Shown: in pieces, positions 9,212-17,298 of the stretch
How positions within the stretch are numbered: position 1 is the first letter of the stretch
Layout: the number at the start of each line of letters is the position of its first letter
DNA from: Pseudomonas iridis
GTDB lineage: Bacteria; Pseudomonadota; Gammaproteobacteria; Pseudomonadales; Pseudomonadaceae
Direction: 5' to 3'
Length of the DNA: 64,000 nucleotides
Assembly (NCBI RefSeq): GCF_017980685.1
Contig: NZ_JACXXO010000002.1
Span: forward strand, 1 to 64,000
The notes under the pieces: model-generated
What the model was told of the DNA's origin: nothing
Databases searched by the model: none
The model's input: only the letters and a program-made list of their open reading frames with translations
Made by a program: the position numbers and the translations under genes

Positions 9212-10279
9212 ATGACTCAAGCAAAGCAAAAACTCGCGGTGGCCCTGGCGGCCGCGTTGGCTGTTGGCGTGCTGGTGTATCTGGCGATGCCCGGCCTGTT
9301 CGGCAAACGCACTCAGCAGAACACTAACGACGCGTTCGTTTCCGCCGATTACACCCTGGTGGTGCCGCGCGTGGCCGGATTCATCAAGGAAGTGCTGGTG
9401 GAAGACAACCAGCAAGTGACGGCGGGGCAGTTGCTGGCGTTGATCGATGATCGCGATTTGCGCGCTTCTGCCGAGGCGGCGGATGCGCAAACCCTGGTCG
9501 CCCGGGCGCAGTTGCAGAACGCCAAGGCGACGCTGGAGCGTCAGACTTCGGTGATCGCTCAGGCGCAAGCTTCGGTGGTGTCGGCCAAGGCTGAAATGGC
9601 CTTCGCCCGGCAGGAATTGAATCGCTACAACCACCTCGCCGGTGTCGGCGCCGGTACCGTGCAGAACGCGCAACAGGCCCGCACCCGCATCGATCAAGCC
9701 AGTGCGCGTCTTGACACGGCCAGCGCAAAACTGGCGGCGGAGCGCAAGCAGATCGACATCCTCGCCGCCCAGCGTGATGCCGCCGAAGGCAGTTTGAAAC
9801 ATGCACAAGCGGCACTGGAAATCGCCAGTTTCGAACTGTCCTACACACGCATTACCGCGCCGCAGGATGGCATGGTCGGCGAACGTGCCGTGCGTGTCGG
9901 CGCTTATGTGACACCGGGCAGCAAACTGCTGGCAGTGGTGCCGTTGAAGCAGGCTTATGTGGTCGCCAATTTTCAGGAGACGCAACTGACCGATGTGCAG
10001 CCCGGACAGGAAGTGCAGGTGCGCGTTGACAGTCTGGGTGGCGAAGCGCTGACCGGGCGCGTCGAAAGCATCGCTCCGGCCACGGGCGTGACGTTCGCGG
10101 CGGTGAAACCGGACAACGCCACGGGTAACTTCACCAAGGTTGTGCAGCGGATTCCGGTGAAGATCATGCTCGAGCCGGGCCAGCCATTGGCCGAGCGCCT
10201 GCGGGTGGGTATGTCGGTGGAGGCGAGTATTGATACGCGTACGTCGGCGACTCCGGTGCGTGAGGTGACTCAGCGATGA
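9212..10279 (+). CDS. EmrA-like HlyD-family membrane fusion protein
   Basis: A 355-residue periplasmic adaptor for the preceding MFS pump. It has one N-terminal membrane anchor (about residues 8-28). The first half-barrel reads TNDAFVSADYTLVVPRVAGF, typical of EmrA. A coiled-coil hairpin covers about residues 90-200, and the second lipoyl half is marked by TRITAPQDGMVGERAVRVGAYV. The long open frame upstream overlaps the MFS gene and is a shadow. GAAGG just before the ATG at 9212 decides the start; an ATG at 9200 has no ribosome site. The stop overlaps the next start as ATGA at 10276. Confidence 0.88.
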   Translation: MTQAKQKLAVALAAALAVGVLVYLAMPGLFGKRTQQNTNDAFVSADYTLVVPRVAGFIKEVLVEDNQQVTAGQLLALIDDRDLRASAEAADAQTLVARAQLQNAKATLERQTSVIAQAQASVVSAKAEMAFARQELNRYNHLAGVGAGTVQNAQQARTRIDQASARLDTASAKLAAERKQIDILAAQRDAAEGSLKHAQAALEIASFELSYTRITAPQDGMVGERAVRVGAYVTPGSKLLAVVPLKQAYVVANFQETQLTDVQPGQEVQVRVDSLGGEALTGRVESIAPATGVTFAAVKPDNATGNFTKVVQRIPVKIMLEPGQPLAERLRVGMSVEASIDTRTSATPVREVTQR

Positions 10280-11826
10280 ATCGAGTTGACCGAACCGACG
10301 CCTTCGCGAGCAAGCTCGCTCCCACATTGTGCAATGCGGTCCACCTGTGGGAGCGAGCCTGCTCGCGAAGAGGCAATTTGCAGCGATTGATATCCACAGT
10401 CGTAATCGCTGCTGGCCTCACCGCCTGCACCGTCGGCCCCGACTTCCACAAACCCGAAGCCCCGCAAATCGCCAACTGGGCAAAACCAGCCAAATCCGCG
10501 CCCAGCCAAGCGGTCAGCGAGCCCCTCAACGAGCGCTGGTGGGAAGTCTTCAACGACCCGCAACTCTCGGCCCTGACCCAGCGCGCTGTCAGCAGCAACC
10601 TCGACCTGAAACTGGCCAGCAGTCGCCTGCAACAGAGCCGTGCCGCACGTCAGGTCATCACTGCCGAGCGCTATCCGAATACCGCCGCCACCGGCAGTTA
10701 CGGGCGCAAACGCAACAGCGGCGAAGGCCTGAATGACCCGTCCGGGCACAACGGCGATTCCGCCTTCAACCTGTGGGACGCGGGTTTCTCCGCCTCGTGG
10801 GAACTGGATTTCTGGGGCCGCGTGCGCCGGCAAACCGAAGCCGCCGACGCCAACCTCTAAGTCGCCGAAAACGACCGTCGCGGCGTGCTGTTGGCGGTGC
10901 TCGCCGACACTGCGCAGAACTACATCCAGCTGCGCGGCGTGCAGAACACTCGTGCCGTCACCGAGCAGAATCTCGACGTCGCCCGCCACAGCCTCAAGCT
11001 CTCGCAGCTGCGCTTCAACGATGGCGTGGCGACCGATCTGGACGTCGCCGAAGCCGCTGCGCAAGTCGCCGCCATCGAGTCCCGCTTGCCTGCACTCGAA
11101 CAGCGCCAGTCGCAACTGATCAACGCGATCAGCCTGTTGATAGGTGAGCCACCGCAGGCTCTGAATAAAGAATTATCCACAGACGCCGCGGTGCCACAGT
11201 CGCCTCTCGAAGTTGCTATCGGCCTGCCGTCGCAACTGGCTGAGCGCCGGCCGGACATCCGTCAAGCCGAAGCGCGACTGCATGCCGCCACCGCCAACAT
11301 CGGTGTGGCCAAGGGTGATTTCTATCCGCGCATCACCCTGTCCGGCAACCTCGGTTCGCAAGCGATGCAGCTCAGTGATTTCGGCTCGTGGGGCTCGCGT
11401 GCGTTCGGCATCGGCCCGCAATTCAGCCTGCCGCTGTTCGATGGCGGCCGCCTGCGCGGTGTATTGCAGTTACGCGAAGCCCAGCAACAGGAAGCAGCGA
11501 TCGGCTATCAGCAGACCGTGCTGCGTGCCTGGCACGAAATCGACGATCAACTGACCGCCTACAACGCCAGCCAACGCCGCCGCGACAGCCTCGCCGAGGC
11601 CGTACGCCAGAACCAGATCGCCCTGCGCACCGCGCAACAGCAATACGTCGAAGGCGTGGCCGATTTCGTCAATGTGCTTACTGTGCAAGGTGCGTTGCTC
11701 GCAACGCAGGAGCAATGGGTGGAGAGTTCGACCGGGGTTTCGCTGGCGATGGTCGGGTTGTATCGGGCGTTGGGTGGAGGATGGGAGTCGGTGTATCCCG
11801 CAGAAGTTGCTACCAGTAATCCGTAG
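10276..11826 (+). pseudogene. NodT/OprM-type outer-membrane efflux lipoprotein gene, broken by in-frame TAA
   Basis: The frame encodes an outer-membrane channel of the RND/NodT family, with a lipobox GLTAC (Cys at codon 51), VGPDFHKPEAP, and C-terminal motifs SQLAERRPDIRQAEARLHAA and FSLPLFDGGRLRG. It would be the exit duct for the preceding MFS-HlyD pair, and its ATG overlaps the HlyD stop. Codon 195 is TAA (10858-10860) in ADANL-stop-VAENDRR, and the same frame stays open to 11826. Family members have Gln there, and CAA to TAA is a single change. A GTG at 10885 could restart only the C-terminal two thirds, without a signal. The first codons are also odd: a REP pair lies between MNR and RLISTVV. 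A real null allele, a sequencing error and rare read-through all remain possible. Confidence 0.85.
10300..10373. repeat. REP pair inside the 5' end of the efflux channel gene, CGAGC-core type
   Basis: Two inverted REP units, 10301-10328 and 10344-10373, carry the core CGCGAGCAAGCTCGC / GCGAGCCTGCTCGCG. They occupy codons about 9-33 of the channel gene. Related lipoproteins usually start only a few residues before the hydrophobic stretch, so the repeat appears to have been inserted in frame. A TTG at 10378 preceded by AAGAGG (part of the repeat) could be an alternative start that restores a normal signal peptide. Confidence 0.8.
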
Positions 11827-11879
11827 AAAAGGCTTTAGCCGTCGACAAAAAACCCAGGGCGCACAATAGAGGGATGACG

Positions 11880-12638
11880 TCAGGATTTTCCCGACAAGTC
11901 CGCCATGCCCTTGAGCAACTCAATCGGTAGCGGGAAGACAATCGTCGAACTCTTGTCGCCAGCAATCGAGGTCAAGGTCTGCATGTAGCGCAGCTGCATC
12001 GCACCGGGCTGACGGCCGAGCATTTCGGCGGCCTGCATGAGCTTTTCCGAGGCCTGCAGCTCGCCTTCGGCGTGGATTACCTTGGCCCGCCGTTCACGTT
12101 CGGCCTCGGCTTGTTTGGCAATGGCGCGCACCATCGACTCATTCAGGTCGACGTGTTTGATCTCGACATTGGCGACCTTGATGCCCCAGGTATCGGTTTG
12201 CGCGTCGAGCACTTGCTGGATGTCGATGTTCAACTGCTCGCGCTCGGCCAGCAGTTGATCCAGTTCATGTTTACCGAGCACGGCGCGCAGCGTGGTCTGC
12301 GCCAGTTGGCTGGTGGCGGAGAGGAAATCCTCGACCTGGATGATGGCCTTCTGCGGGTCGAGCACGCGGAAATACAGCACCGCGTTGACCTTCACCGAAA
12401 CGTTGTCGCGGGTAATCACGTCCTGCGGCGGCACATCGAGAACCACGGTGCGCAGGTCGACCCGAACCATTTGCTGCACCACCGGAATCAGCAGGATCAG
12501 CCCTGGGCCTTTGACCTGCCAGAAACGCCCGAGCTGAAATACCACCCCGCGTTCGTATTCACGCAGGATGCGAAACGTCGATGCGGCCAGGACGATCACC
12601 AACAACAGCAGCGCAACAAAACCGATTTGCAGACCCAT
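11880..12638 (-). CDS. Slipin (stomatin/prohibitin-like SPFH membrane protein)
   Basis: A 252-residue SPFH/Band 7 protein anchored by one N-terminal helix (about 2-22), followed by [19 protein letters not shown], the slipin signature. The Band 7 domain reaches to about residue 170 and ends in [20 protein letters not shown] charged coiled coil ([20 protein letters not shown]) and [12 protein letters not shown] complete the family pattern. Slipins form membrane microdomain scaffolds. The ATG at 12638 was chosen because GGAGAG lies five bases upstream, within the end of the partner nfeD gene; a GTG at 12644 abuts that site. The pairing with NfeD is conserved in bacteria. Confidence 0.9.
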   Translation of the reverse strand: MGLQIGFVALLLLVIVLAASTFRILREYERGVVFQLGRFWQVKGPGLILLIPVVQQMVRVDLRTVVLDVPPQDVITRDNVSVKVNAVLYFRVLDPQKAIIQVEDFLSATSQLAQTTLRAVLGKHELDQLLAEREQLNIDIQQVLDAQTDTWGIKVANVEIKHVDLNESMVRAIAKQAEAERERRAKVIHAEGELQASEKLMQAAEMLGRQPGAMQLRYMQTLTSIAGDKSSTIVFPLPIELLKGMADLSGKS

Positions 12639-12640
12639 GA

Positions 12641-13171
12641 TCACTCTCCGTGTTGAGCCGCGTCAGTCGCGCTGACTTGCAGCAATAAGCCGTTTCGCCC
12701 GACCACGCGTACCGACTGCCCTGTGTGCAGTGGTGTGGTGCTGAGCACCTGCCAGTGTTCGCCTTGCAGTTGCACCCAGCCGTTATGCGGGTTTTGCGCG
12801 TGCACGGTTGTCACCGCCGTCACGCTGCCGACCAGGCCGGCGTCGCCACTGACCGCGTGTCGCGGCCGGGTTTTCAAGGCGCGGATGATCAGCGCTAGCA
12901 AGAGCAGGGCGCTAAGCAGACCGAGGCCGATCATCATGGGCACCGGCAAGTCGGCGTTGCCCAGAATCAGTGCGCCGATGACGAACATGATGATCCCGCC
13001 CAGGCCAATCACGCCGTAATTGGGCAGCACGGCTTCGGCAATCAAAAAAACGATACCCAAGGTGATCAGCCATAAACCAACAGGGCTCATCGGCGGCAAT
13101 GAGGTGTCGGCGGCGAAGGCCGACCCACTCAGCAGGAGTAACCAGACAAACGCACAATATCGGCTGTTCAC
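12641..13171 (-). CDS. NfeD-family membrane protein, slipin partner
   Basis: A 176-residue NfeD protein of the short type. It has a signal peptide (ending AFA at about residue 20), then membrane helices between about 30 and 95 ([20 protein letters not shown] and following). A C-terminal OB-fold domain is marked by [21 protein letters not shown] and [16 protein letters not shown]. The long NfeD form carries an N-terminal ClpP-like protease domain; that domain is absent here. The GTG start at 13171 has GGAGG five bases upstream. It overlaps the slipin gene and very probably forms one operon and one membrane complex with it. Confidence 0.88.
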   Translation of the reverse strand: MNSRYCAFVWLLLLSGSAFAADTSLPPMSPVGLWLITLGIVFLIAEAVLPNYGVIGLGGIIMFVIGALILGNADLPVPMMIGLGLLSALLLLALIIRALKTRPRHAVSGDAGLVGSVTAVTTVHAQNPHNGWVQLQGEHWQVLSTTPLHTGQSVRVVGRNGLLLQVSATDAAQHGE

Positions 13172-13347
13172 GTAACCCTCCGCGAGAATCGTTGGGTGGT
13201 TCTTTCAGTCTAGTTGAGCCTCGCGTTGCCTGAATATTGATCAATGTGCGGATGTGTCCGGTGAGCGGATTTCCCCTCGCCTGCAGCCTGTCGAACTAGA
13301 CTCAAAAGACACGGCAACAACGCTCCAGCGCAAGTCCGAGGTGCATC

Positions 13348-13443
13348 ATGCGAATGGCCAAAAAGGTGCAAAGAAGCCTGGCCCGGGCGTAATGGGAATA
13401 TGACATCGTCGCCCACCGCAGCAGCCTGGAGACGGCGCGGGTT
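13348..13443 (+). pseudogene. Remnant of a YbaK/ProX-type aminoacyl-tRNA deacylase gene
   Basis: A ribosome site (GAGG) and ATG at 13348 open a frame reading MRMAKKVQRSLARA, then TAA, then WEYDIVAHRSSLETARV. This resembles from memory the start of Pseudomonas YbaK-domain deacylases, in which a CEYxxxxHPHSxSSLETARV segment is usual. The stop at 13390-13392 and the apparent loss of a few residues before SLETARV break it, and nothing after about 13445 resembles the rest of the enzyme; a REP pair follows. I read it as a decayed gene start. Only about 32 codons support the call, so it is tentative. Confidence 0.4.
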
Positions 13444-13500
13444 AGTCCATGCGCAGGTGCGGGAGTTGAGTCGTTAGGTTTTGTGCCGGTCTCGCTGACG

Positions 13501-13566
13501 CTTTCGCGAGCAGGCTCGCTCCCACCGAGATCGAGTTCAACCTGTGGGAGCGAGCCTGCTCGCGAA
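13501..13566. repeat. REP pair, CGAGC-core type
   Basis: Two inverted units carry CGCGAGCAGGCTCGCTCCCA and its reverse-complement counterpart CTGTGGGAGCGAGCCTGCTC, closely spaced. They lie between the deacylase remnant and the DUF2789 gene. This is the same subfamily as the copy embedded at 10.3 kb and the one at 61.4 kb. Confidence 0.85.
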
Positions 13567-13604
13567 CATTCTTCCACTCACCGCGTCATTCAAGGAATTC
13601 ATCA

Positions 13605-13850
13605 ATGGAAAACCCAAACCACAGCCTCCCGTCGCTATTCAAACAACTGGGCCTGGACAACGACCCGGTCAGCATCGACCAATTCATCGCTACCCATTCC
13701 CCCCTCAAACCAGAGCTGCATCTGGCGGACGCGTTTTTCTGGAGCAAAAGCCAGGCGGAGTTTTTGCGGGACGAGATTCTCGATGATGCGGATTGGGCAG
13801 AAGTGGTGGATCAGTTGAATGTGTTGTTGCGTAAGGGGCGGCAGGGATGA
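13605..13850 (+). CDS. DUF2789 family small protein
   Basis: An 81-residue protein, MENPNHSLPSLFKQLGLDND and onward, which I recognise as the DUF2789 family common in gamma-proteobacteria. The pattern is a short helix with LFxQLGL, then IxxFIxxHxPL, then AxFWSxxQAxFLxxxIxxDADWAxVVDxLN. It is probably cytosolic and helical; its function is unknown. AAGGA lies eight bases upstream of the ATG. It appears to be transcribed alone; the next gene has its own promoter. Confidence 0.8.
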   Translation: MENPNHSLPSLFKQLGLDNDPVSIDQFIATHSPLKPELHLADAFFWSKSQAEFLRDEILDDADWAEVVDQLNVLLRKGRQG

Positions 13851-13914
13851 CTGAATGATGACCGCTTGTAGCCTTATCGTTTTTACGATTGTCTGTGATC
13901 TAAAACTGGACCAA

Positions 13915-13936
13915 TATAACGACCTCAAATGAGGTC
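13915..13936 (+). promoter_or_regulatory. Toxin-antitoxin promoter -10 and palindromic operator
   Basis: A perfect palindrome GACCTC-AAAT-GAGGTC spans 13921-13936, immediately after a -10-like TATAAC at 13915-13920 and seven bases before the antitoxin ATG. The right arm (GAGG, 13931-13934) also serves as the ribosome binding site. A repressor bound here would block both transcription and translation initiation, which fits autoregulation by a StbD/RelB-type antitoxin. Confidence 0.6.
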
Positions 13937-13942
13937 TTAATT

Positions 13943-14188
13943 ATGCAAAACGTTCTGGCCGATATGGCTGTCAGTGTTTCCGAGCTGAAGAAAAACCCAT
14001 CTGCAGTACTGAGCGGCGCCCATGGTGGAGCGGTGGCCGTTCTGAACCATAACCGCGTCATGGGCTACATGGTGCCAGCTGATGTTTACGAGGCAATGAT
14101 GGAGCGGCTCGATGATCTGGAGTTGGCTGAAATCGTGCGTGCCCGCAGCCATGAGACACCCGTACCGGTAAGCCTGGATGACCTATAA
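13943..14188 (+). CDS. RelB/StbD-type antitoxin (Phd/YefM superfamily)
   Basis: An 81-residue antitoxin. It opens MQNVLADMAVSVSELKKNPS, the Phd/YefM-like DNA-binding fold seen in StbD antitoxins. A hydrophobic core (GAVAVLNHNRVMGYMVPADV) and a charged C-terminal helix (MMERLDDLELAEIVRARSHE) follow; the latter would wrap the toxin. A palindromic operator overlaps its ribosome site. The toxin gene overlaps its last 11 bases, the usual coupled layout. It should neutralise the RelE-like toxin and repress its own promoter. Confidence 0.85.
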   Translation: MQNVLADMAVSVSELKKNPSAVLSGAHGGAVAVLNHNRVMGYMVPADVYEAMMERLDDLELAEIVRARSHETPVPVSLDDL

Positions 14189-14459
14189 GCTCGAATTTTT
14201 GCCATCTGCTCATAAAGAGTGGAACAAGCTCGGTCATACGCTTCGAGATCAATTCAAAAAGAAACTCGCCGAGCGATTGATGCTGCCAAGAGTATTGGCT
14301 GATGCGCTCCACGGAATGACTGATTGCTACAAAATCAAACTCAAGGCATCTGGTTACCGTTTGGTTTATCAAGTAATCGAAGAGCGCGTCGTCGTTTCCG
14401 TCGTTGCGGTAGGCAAACGCGAGCGCAGCAATGTGTATGAAAATGCAAAAAAACGCTGA
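14178..14459 (+). CDS. RelE/StbE-type mRNA interferase toxin
   Basis: A 93-residue RelE/ParE-superfamily toxin, probably a ribosome-dependent mRNA endonuclease. It reads MTYKLEFLPSAHKEWNKLG at the start, then a Lys/Arg-rich helix (RDQFKKKLAERL). The core strands are CYKIKLKASGYRLVYQVIEE and VVVSVVAVGKRERSNVYENA, the usual RelE pattern with the conserved R in GYRLVY and the terminal KRER. The gene overlaps the antitoxin, so the two are co-expressed. All expected blocks are present and it looks intact. Confidence 0.85.
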   Translation: MTYKLEFLPSAHKEWNKLGHTLRDQFKKKLAERLMLPRVLADALHGMTDCYKIKLKASGYRLVYQVIEERVVVSVVAVGKRERSNVYENAKKR

Positions 14460-14547
14460 GTACATCCAGCCAATCCATTTCTCCATGGTTGAACGGTCAA
14501 TTTGTTTCAAAACTTGACTGAATTTCCCCTCCAATGCGATATTGATA

Positions 14548-14561
14548 GTTAGCAAACTAAC
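14548..14561. promoter_or_regulatory. Candidate MarR operator
   Basis: GTTAG-CAAA-CTAAC is a perfect inverted repeat 16 bases before the putative GTG start of the MarR gene. MarR-family regulators typically bind such AT-rich palindromes in their own promoters. It is the only palindrome in this intergenic region and probably controls the whole marR-efflux operon. Confidence 0.55.
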
Positions 14562-14576
14562 AGTGTCTATTTTCCC

Positions 14577-15032
14577 GTGCCAAATTCCCTCGACGCTCTC
14601 CAGATGAACATCAGCAGTGCCATGGTGGTGGCCGCCAGGCATTGGCGGAAGATCTGCCAGACCACGCTGGTCAACTATGGAATCTCCGAAGCCTGCGCCG
14701 TCCCGTTATTGATGATCGGGCGGCTGGGCGAGGGTGTGCGCCAGGTGCAAGTGGCGCAGGCGGCCGGGATGGAGAGTCCGTCGCTGGTGCGACTGCTCGA
14801 TCAGTTGTGCCACGCCGGCTATGTCTGCCGCACCGAAGACACACAGGATCGCCGCGCCAAGTGCCTGAGTCTGACCGACACCGGTCGTGAGCTTGTGCAA
14901 GCGGTGGAAGTCGAACTGGTGCGTCTGCGTCACGAAGTACTCGAAGGCATCGACCAGAGTGATCTGGAGGCTACGCTTAGGGTACTCAGAGCTTTTGAGG
15001 CGGCCCATCCGCCCGTGGTGGTTAATTCTTGA
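14577..15032 (+). CDS. MarR-family regulator of the Aae-like efflux operon
   Basis: A 151-residue MarR-type winged-helix regulator. The DNA-binding segment covers about residues 50-95 (VRQVQVAQAAGMESPSLVRLL, then GYVCRTEDTQDRRAKCLSLT, where DxRRxxxxLT is the family wing). N- and C-terminal helices form the dimer. Two starts are possible: GTG at 14577 and ATG at 14604; neither has a strong ribosome site, and I keep the longer. The stop overlaps the TTG start of the FUSC gene, so it heads the operon. It is probably a repressor released by an aromatic acid or similar pump substrate. Confidence 0.85.
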   Translation: MPNSLDALQMNISSAMVVAARHWRKICQTTLVNYGISEACAVPLLMIGRLGEGVRQVQVAQAAGMESPSLVRLLDQLCHAGYVCRTEDTQDRRAKCLSLTDTGRELVQAVEVELVRLRHEVLEGIDQSDLEATLRVLRAFEAAHPPVVVNS

Positions 15033-17092
15033 ACGGTTTTTTCACTGGCATTCCGCCGGCCCGTGACTGGTTCTACGGGATCCGCACGTTTGCCGCGTCG
15101 ATGCTCGCGCTGTACATCGCCATGCTCATGCAAATGCCACGTCCCTATTGGGCGATGGCCACGGTGTACATCGTTTCCAGCCCATTTCTGGGGCCGACCA
15201 GTTCCAAGGCGTTGTATCGCGCCATCGGTACTTTTCTCGGTGCGGCGGCGGCGGTGTTTTTTGTGCCGATGTTCGTCCAGAGCCCTTTTGTGCTGGTGGT
15301 CGTCATCGCCTTGTGGACGGGGATTTTGCTGTTCCTGTCGCTGCATTTACGTACCGCCAACAGTTACGCATTGATGTTGGCCGGTTACACGCTGCCGCTG
15401 ATTGCCTTGCCAGTGGTAGATAACCCGTTGGCGGTGTGGGATGTGGCGGAAGCGCGTACCGAAGAGATTTTCCTCGGCATTGCCGTCGCCGCTGTCGTTG
15501 GTGCGATGTTCTGGCCACGTCGTCTTGCGCCGGTGTTCAACGATGCCGTGGGCAAATGGTTCGCCGACGCGTCGACCTACAGCCTGAGGTTTCTCAGCCG
15601 CGACGTGCAGCCCGAAGAAATCACGGCCCTGCGCATGGCGATGGTTGCCAGTTTCAATAGCCTTGAATTGATGATCGGCCAGTTGCCGCACGAAGGCGCG
15701 CGGCCGCAAACCGTGCGCAACACCAAGGAGCTGCGCGGGCGAATGATCCATCTGTTGCCGGTGATTGATGCCCTCGAAGACTCGCTCTATGCCCTCGAAC
15801 GACGCACGCCGGAGCTGGTGGAAAAATTCGCGCCGTTGTTGGCAGCAACGCGTGAATGGCTCGACCACAACGACGCCGATCTCGACCGCTGGCAGGCACT
15901 CAAGAATCAGCTCGAAGCCTTGCAGCCAAGCGCCGAAGCACTTGAGGACCGCAAGCAGTTACTGTTTTCCAACGCGACTTATCGCCTCGGCGAATTCATC
16001 GATTTGTGGCAAGACTGCCGCAGTCTGCAAGACGCAATTCTCTGCGAGCGCCAAGACAGCTGGCGCGCGGTTTATCGCCACTGGCGCCTCGGCCGCCTGA
16101 CGCCGTTTATCGACCGTGGGCTGATGCTCTATTCGGTGGCGTCGACCATTCTGGCGATCATCGTCGCCTCGGTGCTGTGGATTCTGCTCGGCTGGCCGGA
16201 TGGCGGCAGTGCGGTGATTCTGGCGGCGGTCGCGTGCAGCTTCTTCGCTTCGATGGACGACCCGGCGCCGCAGATTTACCGGTTCTTTTTCTGGACCGGC
16301 ATGTCGGTGCTGTTCGCCAGCCTGTATCTGTTTTTGATTCTGCCGAACCTGCACGATTTTCCGATGCTGGTATTGGCATTTGCCGTGCCGTTTATCTGCG
16401 TTGGCACCCTGACGGTACAGCCGCGTTTCTACCTCGGCATGCTGCTGACGCTGGTTAACACCTCGTCGTTCATCAGTATTCAGGGTGCTTACGATGCGGA
16501 CTTTTTTGCCTTCGTGAACTCCAACCTGGCGGGGCCGATCGGCCTGCTGTTCGCGTTCATCTGGACGCTGGTGGCGCGTCCGTTCGGTGCCGAGTTGGCA
16601 GCCAAACGACTGACCCGCTTCAGTTGGAAAGACATTGTCGACATGACCGAGCCGGCCAGTCTCGCTGAACACCGCAAGCTGGGCGTGCAGTTGCTTGATC
16701 GGCTGATGCAGCACCTGCCGCGTCTGGCGCTGACTGGCCAGGACACCGGCATTGCCATGCGCGAAGTGCGCGTGGGCCTGAATCTGCTCGACCTGATCGC
16801 TTACACACCGAGGATGACCGGCTTACCGAAGGCACTATTGCAGCAAGTGGTTAGCGAAGTCGGCGGGTATTTCCGCGCTTGCCTCAAGGCTGGCGAACGC
16901 TTGCCGGCGCCGAGCCCTTTGCTGATGACCCTGGACCGCACCCGCCGTGCGCTCAATGGCCACGGCGACGAAGAAACCCGGCTACACCTGTTGCACGCCC
17001 TGAGCGGTTTGCGTCTGGCATTGCTGCCTGGCGTTGAATTCGTTTCCAGCGCCGAGCCCGAAGAACCGCTGCCCGATGGAGCGCCCCTATGA
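15029..17092 (+). CDS. FUSC-family inner-membrane efflux protein (AaeB-like)
   Basis: A 687-residue fusaric-acid-resistance/AaeB-type transporter. The N-terminal membrane domain (about 15-165) begins with GIRTFAASMLALYIAMLMQM and PYWAMATVYIVSSPFLGPTS, the family hallmark. A cytosolic helical region follows (about 170-360). A second membrane domain (about 365-520) and a C-terminal helical tail complete the duplicated architecture. The start is a TTG overlapping the MarR stop. DUF1656, HlyD and NodT-type channel genes follow with four-base overlaps, giving a full trans-envelope pump. Relatives export aromatic carboxylic acids; the substrate here is not shown by sequence. Confidence 0.88.
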   Translation: MNGFFTGIPPARDWFYGIRTFAASMLALYIAMLMQMPRPYWAMATVYIVSSPFLGPTSSKALYRAIGTFLGAAAAVFFVPMFVQSPFVLVVVIALWTGILLFLSLHLRTANSYALMLAGYTLPLIALPVVDNPLAVWDVAEARTEEIFLGIAVAAVVGAMFWPRRLAPVFNDAVGKWFADASTYSLRFLSRDVQPEEITALRMAMVASFNSLELMIGQLPHEGARPQTVRNTKELRGRMIHLLPVIDALEDSLYALERRTPELVEKFAPLLAATREWLDHNDADLDRWQALKNQLEALQPSAEALEDRKQLLFSNATYRLGEFIDLWQDCRSLQDAILCERQDSWRAVYRHWRLGRLTPFIDRGLMLYSVASTILAIIVASVLWILLGWPDGGSAVILAAVACSFFASMDDPAPQIYRFFFWTGMSVLFASLYLFLILPNLHDFPMLVLAFAVPFICVGTLTVQPRFYLGMLLTLVNTSSFISIQGAYDADFFAFVNSNLAGPIGLLFAFIWTLVARPFGAELAAKRLTRFSWKDIVDMTEPASLAEHRKLGVQLLDRLMQHLPRLALTGQDTGIAMREVRVGLNLLDLIAYTPRMTGLPKALLQQVVSEVGGYFRACLKAGERLPAPSPLLMTLDRTRRALNGHGDEETRLHLLHALSGLRLALLPGVEFVSSAEPEEPLPDGAPL

Positions 17093-17298
17093 TCGGTGAT
17101 CTGGACATCAGCGGCATTTTCCTGCCGACCCTGCTGGTGTTAATGGGCATCACTTATGTGCTGTTTTTGCTGGTGCACGCCGTGCTCACGCGTGTGCACT
17201 TTTACCGTCTGGTCTGGCACCGGGCATTGTTCAACGTGGCGCTCTACGCCGTGCTTTTGTACGGCGTGGACTCACTCAGTCGATACCTGATGACATGA
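17089..17298 (+). CDS. DUF1656 small membrane protein (AaeX-like)
   Basis: A 69-residue inner-membrane protein with two helices (about 12-31 and 46-64), of the DUF1656/AaeX family. GDLDISGIFLPTLLVLMGIT and the final LYAVLLYGVDSLSRYLM fit the family. It always accompanies FUSC and HlyD genes; its role in the pump is not known. Its start and stop both overlap the neighbours as ATGA. Confidence 0.85.
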   Translation: MIGDLDISGIFLPTLLVLMGITYVLFLLVHAVLTRVHFYRLVWHRALFNVALYAVLLYGVDSLSRYLMT

